From an uncultured bacterium (lineage in GTDB: Bacteria > Elusimicrobiota > Elusimicrobia > Elusimicrobiales > Elusimicrobiaceae), in NCBI GenBank assembly GCA_949297775.1, contig CASFTM010000001.1, forward strand, positions 1 to 64,000: a DNA stretch of 64,000 nt. Direction: 5' to 3'. The stretch's first letter is position 1. Every line of letters begins with the position of its first letter. Of the stretch, positions 1 to 8,430 are shown piece after piece. Position numbers and translations under genes: made by a program. The notes under the pieces were generated by a model that saw only the letters and a list, made by a program, of their open reading frames with translations, was not told where the DNA came from and made no database searches.

Positions 1-200
1 CCAGGTAGGCTTTGGCCTTTTCGGCCTCCCGGGCCAGGGGGCCCACCCGGCTTTCCAGCTCGCCCAGGATGTCCCGCAGGCGGGAAAGGTTGTCCTCCGC
101 GCCGGCCAGCCGGCGCTCGGCCTCGTTTTTGCGGTAGCGGTATTTGGCGATGCCGCTGGCCTCCTCAAAAATTTCCCGCCGCTCGGCGGATTTGGCGCCC
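1..200 (-). other. Probable foreign (chimeric) SMC head segment
   Basis: This stretch is more GC-rich than the rest of smc and is in frame with it. It encodes an SMC head segment (SAERREIFEEASGIAKYRYR, followed by a coiled-coil start) that already occurs in a different version earlier in the same protein (EQRREMFEEVAGVSKYK). An SMC protein has this element once, before the first arm, never after the hinge. The best explanation is a contig-end misjoin with a Firmicutes SMC. Confidence 0.75.
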
Positions 201-2149
201 ATCTCCCCGCGGACGGTTTCTTCTTCCCCCCAGTAGGCTTCCGGCGCGCGCACATCCGCCGCGCCGCCGCCCACAAAGAACCCGCCTTTTACCGCGCCGT
301 CCTGATACGTATACCCGCCGATAATGCAATGAATCAGATTTTCCAAATCCGGCGCATACGAAAGCTGGCCTTTAAGCGTATTTTCCGCCCCGGCTGCCGC
401 CGTCTGCGGGACTTTAGATAAAACGATAAATTTGGCGCGCGCTTTGCCGTGTTGCTGTAACAGGGAAAGGGCTTGTTCCACAGCGGCTTCATCGGTACAG
501 AGCACGGCATCCAAATATTTGCCAAAAGCTTCTTCCACCGCCACACTCAGCGAAGACGGATATTTAAGCGCTTTTCTAAGCGTGCCTTTTACGCCGGGCA
601 AATTGCTCTGCGCCACCGTCTTGGCGCCAACCCAGTACGGGTCGTTTTTGCCCTGGGTTTGGATCATTTCCAATTTGGCGTTTAAAGCGGCACGGGCCGA
701 TTTTACGGCGGAGAGCTTTTCGTTCAGCGAAGTGCGCTGCGCCTGCAAATTGCGTACATTTTCTTCCCCCGCGGAAATAGCTTGGCGCGCCTCATCGGCT
801 TCCCGCTTTTTATCCTGCAAGCGGGCGGAAATTTCTTCCAAGGATTGGCGCAAAGCATTCAGGCCGTCCGTTTGGGCTTGGCTGTTCTTTTCAACCGTGA
901 TTAAATCTTCGTTTTCGCGCTGGGCGGAAGATTCTTCCAAAGAAATATGGTTGGAAACTTCCATTTGTCTGCGCACCAGCGTCATCAGCTCATTGGAAAC
1001 GCGCTGCATTTCCCCTTCGGCTTGGCGCAATTCGTTTTCCAACTTTTGGGCTTGGGCGACTTGCGTGTTGTAGTTTTCCTGCAACGGGGTCAGTTCCGCC
1101 GACACGCCCGCCAGTTGCTCTTTCAGTTTGGCAATAGCCGGGGCCAGCTCCTGCAAACGGTTTTGCCCGCGTTGGGCTTCGGCCCCAGAGGAGGCGATTT
1201 GCTCCGTCAATTCGGCGGTTAAATTATCGCAGTTTTTAATAGCCCCTTCCAACAAACCTACTTGATATTTGCTGGCGGAAATTTTCTCGTTAAATTCCGC
1301 CGCTTCTTTTTGTTTGTGCGTTAAATTTAAGTCCAGCGCCGCGGCCGCGCCTTCCTGTGCGGAAATGCGCGCTTCCAAATCTTGTAACTTGCGCACAATC
1401 GGTTCCAATTCCCCGGTGTGCTTGGCAATCAGCGCATCGGATTCTTTAATAGAGCAAACGGAAATAGCGATTTCGCTTTCTTTCAATTCTTCGCGGTAGC
1501 GTTGGTACAGTCGCGCTTTTTTGGCTTCGCTGTCCAGTTTTTTAATTTGTTCCTCTATTAACGCTACGGTGTCCGCCAGGCGGGCCAAATCCAAATCCAC
1601 GCGTTCCAACCGTTTGATACATTCTTCGCGTTTGGCCTTATACTTGGAAACGCCGGCTACCTCTTCAAACATTTCGCGGCGTTGTTCCGGCGAAGCGGAA
1701 AGCACGCTTTCCACGCCCCCCTGGTCAATAATGGCATACCCTTCGCCGCCGATGCCGGTATCCAAAAACAAATCGCGTATGTCGCGCAGGCGGCACTGCA
1801 CCTTATTTAAATAGTATTCACTTTCGCCGGAGCGGAAAATTTTGCGGGTAACGGTAATTTCGTTAAAATCAAGCGGCAGTTGGCGGGTGGCGTTGTCGAA
1901 CACCATACTTACTTGCGCCATATTTAAAGGAGCGCGTTTGGCGGTGCCGTTAAAAATGATATCTACCATAGAAGCGGAGCGGAGGGACTTCCAGCTCATT
2001 TCGCCAATGGCCCAGCGCACGGAGTCAATCACGTTGGATTTACCGCAGCCGTTTGGCCCGACCACGCACGTAATGCCGGGTTCAAAATCCAGGCGGGATT
2101 TGTCGGCAAAGGATTTAAAACCAATAATTTCAATAGCTTTTAAATACAT
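1..2149 (-). CDS. smc: Chromosome partition protein SMC, 3'-truncated and with a suspect junction
   Basis: SMC is the ATPase of the bacterial condensin that compacts and segregates the chromosome. The start is ATG at 2149, preceded by a GAGGGG ribosome site. The N-terminal head carries the Walker A motif GPNGCGKSN near residue 32. Further on come the Q-loop region, the RREMFEEVAGVSKYK segment, a long coiled coil, and a glycine-rich hinge (GGFFVGGG) near residue 620. The second coiled-coil arm should follow the hinge. Instead, from about position 200 to 1 the frame reads GAKSAERREIFEEASGIAKY, which is again an N-terminal head sequence and of a clostridial type. The reading frame stays open across the join. 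The identity of the gene is clear; the last ~65 codons probably belong to another genome. Confidence 0.9.
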   Translation of the reverse strand, partial: MYLKAIEIIGFKSFADKSRLDFEPGITCVVGPNGCGKSNVIDSVRWAIGEMSWKSLRSASMVDIIFNGTAKRAPLNMAQVSMVFDNATRQLPLDFNEITVTRKIFRSGESEYYLNKVQCRLRDIRDLFLDTGIGGEGYAIIDQGGVESVLSASPEQRREMFEEVAGVSKYKAKREECIKRLERVDLDLARLADTVALIEEQIKKLDSEAKKARLYQRYREELKESEIAISVCSIKESDALIAKHTGELEPIVRKLQDLEARISAQEGAAAALDLNLTHKQKEAAEFNEKISASKYQVGLLEGAIKNCDNLTAELTEQIASSGAEAQRGQNRLQELAPAIAKLKEQLAGVSAELTPLQENYNTQVAQAQKLENELRQAEGEMQRVSNELMTLVRRQMEVSNHISLEESSAQRENEDLITVEKNSQAQTDGLNALRQSLEEISARLQDKKREADEARQAISAGEENVRNLQAQRTSLNEKLSAVKSARAALNAKLEMIQTQGKNDPYWVGAKTVAQSNLPGVKGTLRKALKYPSSLSVAVEEAFGKYLDAVLCTDEAAVEQALSLLQQHGKARAKFIVLSKVPQTAAAGAENTLKGQLSYAPDLENLIHCIIGGYTYQDGAVKGGFFVGGGAADVRAPEAYWGEEETVRGEMGAKSAERREIFEEASGIAKYRYRKNEAERRLAGAEDNLSRLRDILGELESRVGPLAREAEKAKAYL

Positions 2150-2290
2150 AAAGTCCCCTCAGGCAGATATATTTTGATTATAGCATTTCCCTATACAATA
2201 TAGGGCAAAACACGCCTGATGAGAATAATTTTCCGTTCTACGCGTACGAGGAGAAAACCCTCCCGAGGAAGCCCCGACGAAAAAAACCCC

Positions 2291-2319
2291 TTGCAAAGCA
2301 AAGAAAATTTTATTAGACT
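2291..2319 (+). promoter_or_regulatory. Sigma-70-type promoter for the 2361 gene
   Basis: TTGCAA at 2291-2296 and TAGACT at 2314-2319 are separated by 17 bases. The predicted start of transcription lies about 35 bases before the ATG at 2361. Confidence 0.45.
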
Positions 2320-2360
2320 TTTTCGGTAAGACTGTTTTCCTTAAAAGGAGGATTATCCAC

Positions 2361-2585
2361 ATGGCAGAAAAAGTACTGAAAGTTGGTATGGACCGCGAAG
2401 ACGGCTTCCTCTATTACATTGACAAAGACGGCGACATCGCCCGCGTGCAAATGGCCAGAGGCGGCAAAAAAGGCGGCAAACCGAAAAAAGTAGAAAAATG
2501 CGGTATCAAAAAAGAAAAAGGATATCTCTACTTCTTGGACAAGAAGGGTGATATTTCCAGAGCTAAAATGGTAAACGCGAAATAA
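2361..2585 (+). CDS. Small basic protein with a duplicated GxLYxxDKxGDI motif
   Basis: A 74-residue protein of unknown function. ATG at 2361 follows a strong AAGGAGGA ribosome site, and the gene ends in a strong terminator, so it is a compact monocistronic unit that looks well expressed. The sequence is an internal duplication: GFLYYIDKDGDIARVQM near residues 15-31 and GYLYFLDKKGDISRAKM near residues 53-69, joined by a Lys/Gly-rich linker (GGKKGGKPKKVEK). There is no signal peptide and no membrane segment. The basic linker would suit a nucleic-acid or ribosome partner, but that is only inference. Confidence 0.75.
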   Translation: MAEKVLKVGMDREDGFLYYIDKDGDIARVQMARGGKKGGKPKKVEKCGIKKEKGYLYFLDKKGDISRAKMVNAK

Positions 2586-2593
2586 AAGGATTT

Positions 2594-2627
2594 AAAACAC
2601 CCCGCGGGAGCGCGGGGTGTTTTGTTT
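2594..2627 (+). terminator. Intrinsic terminator
   Basis: The arms ACACCCCGCG (2597-2606) and CGCGGGGTGT (2611-2620) form a perfect 10-bp stem with a 4-base loop, followed by TTTGTTT. It lies 12 bases after the stop of the 2361 gene. Confidence 0.9.
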
Positions 2628-2830
2628 AAGTTAGGCCGTCCGCACTTCAAAACGTTTTTTGCGCGGACGAATAATCCGACGCAAAAGGGGCGCATCTCGC
2701 ATTGTACGACATCTCGCAGTGCCTCAGCGTTTTGCGCCTCTTTTTATTTTTGTACAAACCGCCCGCGGGCTCTTCTTAGCCCCCGTGCGCTACCAGTTGC
2801 CGGGCAGTTTGCTGTTGTAACGTACCCTTC
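2628..2830. other. Intergenic stretch, no gene
   Basis: I find no convincing gene here. A direct repeat CATCTCGCA occurs twice near 2693-2720. A long-loop stem (GGGGCGCA near 2685, TGCGCCTC near 2735) is followed by a T-rich run (TTTTTATTTTT), so a small RNA or an end-of-transcript structure is possible. Confidence 0.4.
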
Positions 2831-3802
2831 TTACCGGAAAATTTTACTCCAAAAAAAAACGCTTTCCTCCCCGCTTTGCTGCACCAGCCAACAAAACAGT
2901 CCCCACCGTATTTTGGCCCAACCGCAAAGGGAAGCCTGTTCCTGGCAGACGGTTTGAAATATCCAGTCCAACAACGGTTGCTGTTGCGCCCGCTGCTCCG
3001 CCGAAAATTTACGGAACCGGCAAATCCCCCATACCGCCGCATGCACCCACGCAGAGGCGAGTTGTTCATTCCACCGGCCCCGCCGCTTCAGTTCCTGCCG
3101 CAATTCCACCAGGTTAAGCAAAATTCCCACCGCCATCCGAAAAGCCTGGCTGGTAATTGCCCCGGGGACATTTTTGCGGTAAGCATACAATTTTTCAGGA
3201 ACCACCGTTACCTGCGCCGCATAGAGAAAAGCCAATATCACAAAAGAAAAATCTTCCGCCACCCGCCCGGGCCAAAAGCGGAACCGATGCCGCGCCAAAA
3301 AAGAACGTTCAAACAATTTTCCCCACAGGACCGCATCCTCATAACCGGCCCGGAACCGCGGGCCGTCCCCGGCAGGAACCGGGCGGTAAAAACTCCGGTG
3401 GCAATGCGTTTTGTTCCGCGGAGTACCGTCTTCTTCCAATTCATAAAAGAAGCATTTCGTCACTTCCGCCCGGGTTTGGACCGCAGCCGTATGCAAAATT
3501 TCCAAATACCGGGGAAGCACCAAGTCATCGGCATCCACAAAGGCCACATAACGACCCCGCGCTTCGTCCAGCAATCGGTTGCGGGCCGCCGCCACCCCCT
3601 GATTGGTCTGCGTCAGCACCCGCACGCGGGAATCCTCCCGGGCGGTTTGCCGCAAAACGGACAACGATTGGTCCACAGAACCGTCATCCAAGCACAACAC
3701 CTCTATATCCGCAAAGGTTTGGTGCAACACAGACGCCAAACACAACGGCAAGTATTTCTCCGCATTATAAACGGGAATTAAGACAGAAACTGCAGGGCGC
3801 AT
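2831..3802 (-). CDS. Family 2 glycosyltransferase
   Basis: This protein probably transfers a sugar from a nucleotide donor to an envelope polysaccharide or lipid. The start is ATG at 3802, 7 bases after AGAGGAGG, giving 323 residues. The N-terminus is a typical GT-A fold: PAVSVLIPVYNAEKYL, then LCLDDGSVDQS, then AARNRLLDEARGRYVAFVDADD, where DAD is the metal/donor site. The C-terminal ~120 residues are Arg/Trp-rich and resemble no domain I can name. The gene stands alone between non-coding stretches and has no polysaccharide cluster beside it. The acceptor cannot be inferred. Confidence 0.88.
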   Translation of the reverse strand: MRPAVSVLIPVYNAEKYLPLCLASVLHQTFADIEVLCLDDGSVDQSLSVLRQTAREDSRVRVLTQTNQGVAAARNRLLDEARGRYVAFVDADDLVLPRYLEILHTAAVQTRAEVTKCFFYELEEDGTPRNKTHCHRSFYRPVPAGDGPRFRAGYEDAVLWGKLFERSFLARHRFRFWPGRVAEDFSFVILAFLYAAQVTVVPEKLYAYRKNVPGAITSQAFRMAVGILLNLVELRQELKRRGRWNEQLASAWVHAAVWGICRFRKFSAEQRAQQQPLLDWIFQTVCQEQASLCGWAKIRWGLFCWLVQQSGEESVFFWSKIFR

Positions 3803-4511
3803 AAGGCCTCCTCTTGTGATATTGCAGCACACCCCCAGCCGCGCACAGCGGCAGGCGGAGTTATACACAGAAGCAATGAAAACTCTCTAGCAGGAAGCGG
3901 GCTTCTAACACCCGCGCAGAACAAGAAGAGGACAAAAAACGGCCGTTTGCCCCGAGCCACATCACTAACCCAGAACAAACAGCCGTAGCTGCCTTGCCAT
4001 AATAAATATGGCAAGGAGCATTCAACGCAATCTAAGCGGGTAATTAGGCCGCAAGGGTTGCGTTTTAAAACGGCTGTTTTTGGCGTGATGTGTGCCGCTT
4101 TCGCAGCGCAGCCTGTTCCGCGCAGGCTTCCAAAAACAGCAGAAAGGGTGGAACGAATGTTCCAGCCGGAACTGCTCCGGCTATTATATGGTAACAAATT
4201 TTCCGCCGTACCCCAACCGGAACAGCCTTGATTTTTATCCAAACCGGCCTACACTAGTTATATCTGACGTACCCGGAGGCGCATCAAATAATTCTTCAGC
4301 TTTATAAGCGGCTCTCCGCCGCCGGCAATAACTCCCGCGTCGGGCGCGTGCGTTATTGTTTCCGTTTATCATCCGCGCCGCTTTGGAACCGGTTCCGGTT
4401 TGTTTTTGCGGCGCAGCTGCCCCCGCAGCTTCATCCTTCCGGCAGGGTCCGGATAAACCGTCTGTCAGGCAAAAACGCTCCACGCCCGTACGCGCGGGCG
4501 CGCGGGTTTCA
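3803..4511. other. Non-coding hairpin-rich region upstream of hpf
   Basis: This ~700-base stretch has no convincing coding sequence on either strand. It is dense in inverted repeats. The 3958-4182 part is described separately. Further examples are CAATAAC/GTTATTG around 4325-4357, the palindrome GGAACCGGTTCC near 4375, and GCCCG/CGGGC near 4485-4500. It ends at the hpf promoter. Confidence 0.6.
3958..4182 (+). ncRNA. Candidate structured RNA upstream of hpf
   Basis: Perfect inverted repeats are nested here. P1 is CACATCAC (3958-3965) with GTGATGTG (4085-4092). P2 is AAACAGCCGT (3977-3986) with ACGGCTGTTT (4070-4079). Inside are an arm CCTTGCCATA/TATGGCAAGG (3992-4016) and an arm AACGCAA/TTGCGTT (about 4024-4064). 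A competing 11-bp stem pairs GCTGTTTTTGG (4073-4083) with CCAAAAACAGC (4130-4140). Two short hairpins follow, TGGAAC/GTTCCA (4149-4164) and AGCCGG/CCGGCT (4164-4182). The strand is uncertain because the pairings are symmetric. It could instead be a miniature inverted-repeat element. Confidence 0.45.
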
Positions 4512-4540
4512 TTGACAGGGGGCCTGATTAATGGTTTAAT
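4512..4540 (+). promoter_or_regulatory. Promoter of the hpf-hprK-PTS operon
   Basis: A perfect TTGACA at 4512-4517 and TTTAAT at 4535-4540 are 17 bases apart. The leader is about 37 bases and contains a GGAGGA ribosome site just before the ATG at 4584. Confidence 0.75.
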
Positions 4541-4583
4541 AACTCTACGGGGGTTTCTCTCGTAATTATTTAACGGAGGAATT

Positions 4584-5135
4584 ATGGATATTAAAATTAC
4601 GGCCAAAAATATTAAATTAACTCCGGCCATCAAAGAATTTATTAATACGCGCGTGGGAAAAGTGGAAAACTTTTTTGACAATATCGTTTCCGCGCAAGTG
4701 CTCATTTCCGTAGAAAAGAAAATCAACCAGCGCGCCGAAATTATTTTGCACACCGGTGCCAAAACCACCATCAGCGCCAGCGCCGTGGAAAGCAACCTCT
4801 ACAAAGCCATTGACGCCGCCGCCGTGAAAGCCGAAGCGCAGGCCAAAAAAATCAAAAACAAAGCCAAAGCCCGCAAAGTAAGCAAAAAATCCGTCAAGGA
4901 AGTGGACTTAAACCCCTTTGCCGAACACGTGCTTTTGCCGCAAGATGATGTGAAATTTTCCGTCATCAAGCAGGTGGAAGTTTCCCCGATGAACCCGGAA
5001 GACGCCGCCTACGAAATGGAACGCCTCGGGTATTCGTTCTGGATTTTCTTAGACGAAGATTCCAAACAAATCAACCTGATTTTTAAACGCCTGGACGGCA
5101 CCTACGGTTTAATTAAACCGGTAAAAAAGAAATAA
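4584..5135 (+). CDS. hpf: Ribosome hibernation promoting factor, long form
   Basis: HPF binds the 30S decoding region and, in the long form, dimerises 70S ribosomes into inactive 100S particles in stationary phase. At 183 residues it has the long architecture. The RaiA/YfiA domain (MDIKITAKNIKLTPAIKEFINTR) covers about residues 1-100. A Lys-rich linker follows, and the C-terminal dimerisation domain (VEVSPMNPEDAAYEMERLGYSFWIFLDEDS) covers about 128-183. It is the first gene of the PTS operon, 18 bases before hprK. This hpf-hprK-rapZ-PTS order is also known from proteobacterial rpoN regions. Confidence 0.95.
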   Translation: MDIKITAKNIKLTPAIKEFINTRVGKVENFFDNIVSAQVLISVEKKINQRAEIILHTGAKTTISASAVESNLYKAIDAAAVKAEAQAKKIKNKAKARKVSKKSVKEVDLNPFAEHVLLPQDDVKFSVIKQVEVSPMNPEDAAYEMERLGYSFWIFLDEDSKQINLIFKRLDGTYGLIKPVKKK

Positions 5136-5153
5136 GCCGCACGGAGGCCTGGT

Positions 5154-6104
5154 TTGGAATTTACCAAATCCATTACGGTAGCAGAACTGCTCCAGGTTAA
5201 ACGCCTTAACCTGGAGCTGGTCTGCGGCAAACGTTACATCCACCGCGAAATTACGCTCGGCAGCGTCAACCGCCCCGGTCTGGCGTTGTGCGGGCACCTG
5301 GACAGCTTCCGCGCCAATTCCGTACAAGTGTTCGGGCGCGGAGAACACGCTTTTTGCGTCAAAGAAAACAAAGCCCGCCTGCGCGCCAATGTAGAAAAAA
5401 TGCTCAACGAAGGCCATGTGCCCTGTGTGATTATGGCCGCCGGGCTGGACCCGCTGCCCGCCATCCGCAAGGCGTGTTTGAGCTCGGATGTGCCGGTGCT
5501 GAAAACGGAGATGGAATCCTCGGCCTTTGTGGCGGAATTTACGCGTTTTTTGGATGAAAAATTATCCCCCGTTACGCATATGCACGGCGTACTAGTGGAC
5601 GTAAGCGGAACCGGGGTGCTTATCCGCGGGGACGCGGGCATCGGAAAAAGCGAATGCGCGCTGGAACTAATCAAGCGCGGCCATATTTTAGTAGCAGACG
5701 ATGTAGTGGAAGTGCAAAAACGTTTTGGGCGTTTTCTGGTCGGCTCCTGCCCGACAATGCTAAAGCACTATATGGAAGTGCGGGGGTTGGGTATTTTGGA
5801 TGTGCCGCTGCTGTTTGGCGTAGGTTCTACGCTGGATGAAACCAATATTGATATGGAAGTGGTTCTTACCTCCCCCAACAAACAACCGATTGACCGGTTG
5901 GGAGTAGAGCAGAAAACGACTAATATTTTGGGGATAGAAATCCCCTCCCTGGGGCTGCCTGTAACACCCGGGCGGAACCTGGCTGTATTGATTGAAGTGG
6001 CTTCCCTAAACCAACAACTAAAAAGCCAAGGGATTTTTTCAGCTAAAGAATTCAGCCAAAAAATCTTAGATAAAATAAAAAAGGGGACACATGGCAGACA
6101 ATAA
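5154..6104 (+). CDS. hprK: HPr kinase/phosphorylase
   Basis: HprK phosphorylates and dephosphorylates HPr on Ser46 in response to glycolytic intermediates and phosphate, and so sets carbon regulation. The start is TTG at 5154, with GGAGG 7 bases upstream and no better ATG. In 316 residues it has the N-terminal DRTGG-like domain and the catalytic Walker A loop GDAGIGKSE (near 159-167). It also has the HPrK signature [16 protein letters not shown] (near 206-221). Its substrate, an HPr with a serine at position 46, lies in the same operon. The 3' end overlaps rapZ by 14 bases. Confidence 0.96.
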   Translation: MEFTKSITVAELLQVKRLNLELVCGKRYIHREITLGSVNRPGLALCGHLDSFRANSVQVFGRGEHAFCVKENKARLRANVEKMLNEGHVPCVIMAAGLDPLPAIRKACLSSDVPVLKTEMESSAFVAEFTRFLDEKLSPVTHMHGVLVDVSGTGVLIRGDAGIGKSECALELIKRGHILVADDVVEVQKRFGRFLVGSCPTMLKHYMEVRGLGILDVPLLFGVGSTLDETNIDMEVVLTSPNKQPIDRLGVEQKTTNILGIEIPSLGLPVTPGRNLAVLIEVASLNQQLKSQGIFSAKEFSQKILDKIKKGTHGRQ

Positions 6105-6948
6105 ACGCCGCATCTTTATCATTACCGGCTTAAGCGGAGCCGGTAAATCCCAGGCGCTGAAAATTTTCGGCGACTTCGGTTTTTATTGCGTAGACAACCT
6201 GCCGCTGGCACTGTTTAAAAACTTTACCGATTACGCCAAGCAGAGCGGTGAACGCAAAGATATTGCGCTGGGCATTGACGTGCGCGAAGGCGGACGTTTA
6301 AAAGATATGCCCAAAATTTTAAACTCTATGGTGGCGGACGACTTTGTAGTAAAAGTGATTTTTTTGGACGCCTCGGAAGAATGCCTGATACGCCGCTTCT
6401 CGGAAACCAAACACCGCCACCCCATCCATAAAAAACTGGCCGCAGCCATTGCGCACGAACGGGAACTGATGAGCCCGATACGCACCATGGCGGACAAAGT
6501 GATTGACACTTCCGACTTAAAACTGGGAGAACTGAAAGAAAAGCTATCGGCTTTGTTGGGCTTGACGCGGGAAGGCGATATGCAAATCTCCGTTGTATCG
6601 TTCGGATTTAAAAACGGCATTTTAAAAGACTGCGATATTGTAATGGACGTACGCTTTTTGCCCAACCCTTATTATATCCCCGAGTTACGGGAAAAAACAG
6701 GCTTGGACAAAGACGTACAAAATTATATTATGTCGTTTAAGGAAACAAAAGAGTTTGCCGGGAAATTTGCCGATTTGATTAAATATTTAATACCTAAATA
6801 TATTAAAGAGGGCAAAAGTTACCTGACTATTGCCATGGGCTGCACCGGTGGCAAACACCGCAGCGTGTTTATGGCGCACGAACTGGCGCAGCAGTTGGCA
6901 AAAGCCGGCCTTAATGCGACGGAATTTCACAGGGATATAGGACTTTAA
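6091..6948 (+). CDS. rapZ: RapZ/YvcJ family nucleotide-binding regulator
   Basis: In enterobacteria RapZ is an RNA adaptor controlling GlmS through small RNAs; elsewhere its targets are less clear. The 285 residues contain the Walker A motif GLSGAGKS (near 12-19), followed by the family segment GFYCVDNLP. The C-terminal domain has [11 protein letters not shown] (near 249-259). The start overlaps hprK and translational coupling is likely. A link to amino-sugar metabolism cannot be inferred here, since glmU is 45 kb away and glmS is not in the window. Confidence 0.93.
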   Translation: MADNKRRIFIITGLSGAGKSQALKIFGDFGFYCVDNLPLALFKNFTDYAKQSGERKDIALGIDVREGGRLKDMPKILNSMVADDFVVKVIFLDASEECLIRRFSETKHRHPIHKKLAAAIAHERELMSPIRTMADKVIDTSDLKLGELKEKLSALLGLTREGDMQISVVSFGFKNGILKDCDIVMDVRFLPNPYYIPELREKTGLDKDVQNYIMSFKETKEFAGKFADLIKYLIPKYIKEGKSYLTIAMGCTGGKHRSVFMAHELAQQLAKAGLNATEFHRDIGL

Positions 6949-6950
6949 TT

Positions 6951-7358
6951 ATGGTAAAAATTATCTTAGTAACTCACGGGCACCTGGCCCAGGAAATGTT
7001 GGAAACGGCGGCGCAAATCATCGGCAAACCGTCCGATGAGGGCTTGGCCGCATTCTCCGTTACAGCAGCTTCTTCGGTAGAAAAAGAAGCCGCCAAACTG
7101 CATGAAATGCTTCAATCCTGCACAGAGGGGGCCGTAATTCTAACGGATATCTTTGGTGGGAGCGCCACAAATATTTCTCTTACCGCAAGCAAAGACCTCC
7201 CCCTCTGCCACGTCATTACGGGGCTGAATTTGAGCATGCTGCTCACCGCGCTTAACAGCCGCAAAAAATTATCGGCTAAAGAGCTGGCGGAAAAAATAGA
7301 AGCGGACGGCAAACGCGCCGTCATTAATGCAACGGAATTGTTAATCAAGGGGCTGTAA
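6951..7358 (+). CDS. PTS mannose/fructose/sorbose-family EIIA component
   Basis: Cytoplasmic EIIA accepts phosphate from phospho-HPr and passes it to EIIB. The protein has 135 residues and is a single-domain EIIA of the mannose family. The phosphorylated histidine is His9 in VTHGHLAQ. The conserved segment VILTDIFGGSATNIS lies near residues 61-75. The start is only 2 bases after the rapZ stop, and the end abuts EIIB by one base, so these genes are co-translated. Confidence 0.93.
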   Translation: MVKIILVTHGHLAQEMLETAAQIIGKPSDEGLAAFSVTAASSVEKEAAKLHEMLQSCTEGAVILTDIFGGSATNISLTASKDLPLCHVITGLNLSMLLTALNSRKKLSAKELAEKIEADGKRAVINATELLIKGL

Positions 7359-7825
7359 TGCCGATTATTTTCGCACGGGTGGATGACCGCCTGATTCACG
7401 GGCAAATTGTACAAGCCTGGCTGCCGGAACTGAATGTGGATGAGATTTTGATACCCTGCACCAAGGGCAAAGAATCTTGCCTCAACCGCGGTATGCTGCG
7501 CTTGAGTTTGCCGTATGAATATGATTTGACCATCCTGGACGCACACGACTGTGCCCGGTATGCGGCACAGTCCAAGCGGCGCATCTTTTTGTTAATGGGC
7601 TCTCTGCAGGAATTTGCAGAACTGGTAAAAGACGGGCTGCAGATCAAATCGTTAAACATTGGCGGAATGCATTTTAAAGAAGGCGCCCAAAAACTGGACG
7701 AAAATGTGTTTTTAGATGCTGAGGACAAACAATTTCTAAAACTGATCCGGGATTTAGGCATCGCCATTGAAACGCGCGCGGTGCCCAATTCGCCTTCCGT
7801 ATCGGTCAGCGAGGCCATTAAATGA
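7358..7825 (+). CDS. PTS mannose/fructose/sorbose-family EIIB component
   Basis: EIIB transfers phosphate to the sugar as it enters through EIIC/EIID. The 155 residues begin with the family signature ARVDDRLIHGQIVQAW, in which His14 is the phosphorylation site. This family uses histidine, not cysteine. It overlaps EIIC by 4 bases (ATGA type). The exact sugar cannot be told from the sequence. Confidence 0.94.
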   Translation: MPIIFARVDDRLIHGQIVQAWLPELNVDEILIPCTKGKESCLNRGMLRLSLPYEYDLTILDAHDCARYAAQSKRRIFLLMGSLQEFAELVKDGLQIKSLNIGGMHFKEGAQKLDENVFLDAEDKQFLKLIRDLGIAIETRAVPNSPSVSVSEAIK

Positions 7826-8427
7826 CGCCAGAAATTTTTATGTTATGCGTACTAGCCGCGCTGTTGGAATTGGATACCACGTACGCTTTCCAGCTGACGT
7901 TTTCGCGCGGGATTATCGCCGCGCCGCTAATTTCACTGGTAACCGGGGACATCCTGGCCGGGATACAGGTGGGTGTATTTACCGAGCTTATTTTTGCAGA
8001 CGTAAATCCGTTGGGCGGTATTTTGCCCCCCAGCGCGGTTATTTGTGCCGCTGTTTCTTTGGCCCTGCATGCTATGGGATTAGAGTTGTATTTCGCTTTC
8101 TTTTTTGGCGTAGTGGGGGCAATTTTATTTGCCGTTGCTGAAAAATTAATGCGTAAAAACCGCTTTAAATGGCTGGTGTTTTGGGAAACTCAAATCCTCA
8201 AAACGCCCAACGCCGTTGTGCGCGCTGTATTTATGGCGCTGGCAACTTCGTTTTTAATGAACTTTATTTTACTGTTCGGTTTTATTTGGCTTTGCGCCAA
8301 AGGGATGTTCTGGTTGTTGCCGCATATTCCCATGCAGGCGCATTTTGCGTGCCGGTTTGCCTATATGGCAGTTCCCTGGATTGGACTGGCCACGCTGATA
8401 CCGGCTTTCCGCCTAAAGGCAAGGTGA
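7822..8427 (+). CDS. PTS mannose/fructose/sorbose-family EIIC component
   Basis: EIIC is the integral membrane permease that together with EIID forms the sugar channel. The 201 residues contain several hydrophobic segments and the conserved segment near residues 37-66 (LVTGDILAGIQVGVFTEL, then NPLGGILPPSA). Family members are usually about 230-265 residues, so this one is short, mainly at the C-terminus. The reading frame is intact and the next gene begins 4 bases later. Confidence 0.9.
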   Translation: MTPEIFMLCVLAALLELDTTYAFQLTFSRGIIAAPLISLVTGDILAGIQVGVFTELIFADVNPLGGILPPSAVICAAVSLALHAMGLELYFAFFFGVVGAILFAVAEKLMRKNRFKWLVFWETQILKTPNAVVRAVFMALATSFLMNFILLFGFIWLCAKGMFWLLPHIPMQAHFACRFAYMAVPWIGLATLIPAFRLKAR

Positions 8428-8430
8428 GTT

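Noticed and set aside
2876-3804. Long plus-strand frames opposite the glycosyltransferase
   Set aside because: They are shadows of the minus-strand gene, Pro/His/Arg-rich, and lack any family motif. The minus strand has clear GT2 motifs and SD.
3958-4182. Structured region as tmRNA, RNase P RNA or 6S RNA
   Set aside because: None of the conserved cores (tRNA-like end with tag frame, P4 region words, central bubble) could be found. The stems do not fit those layouts.
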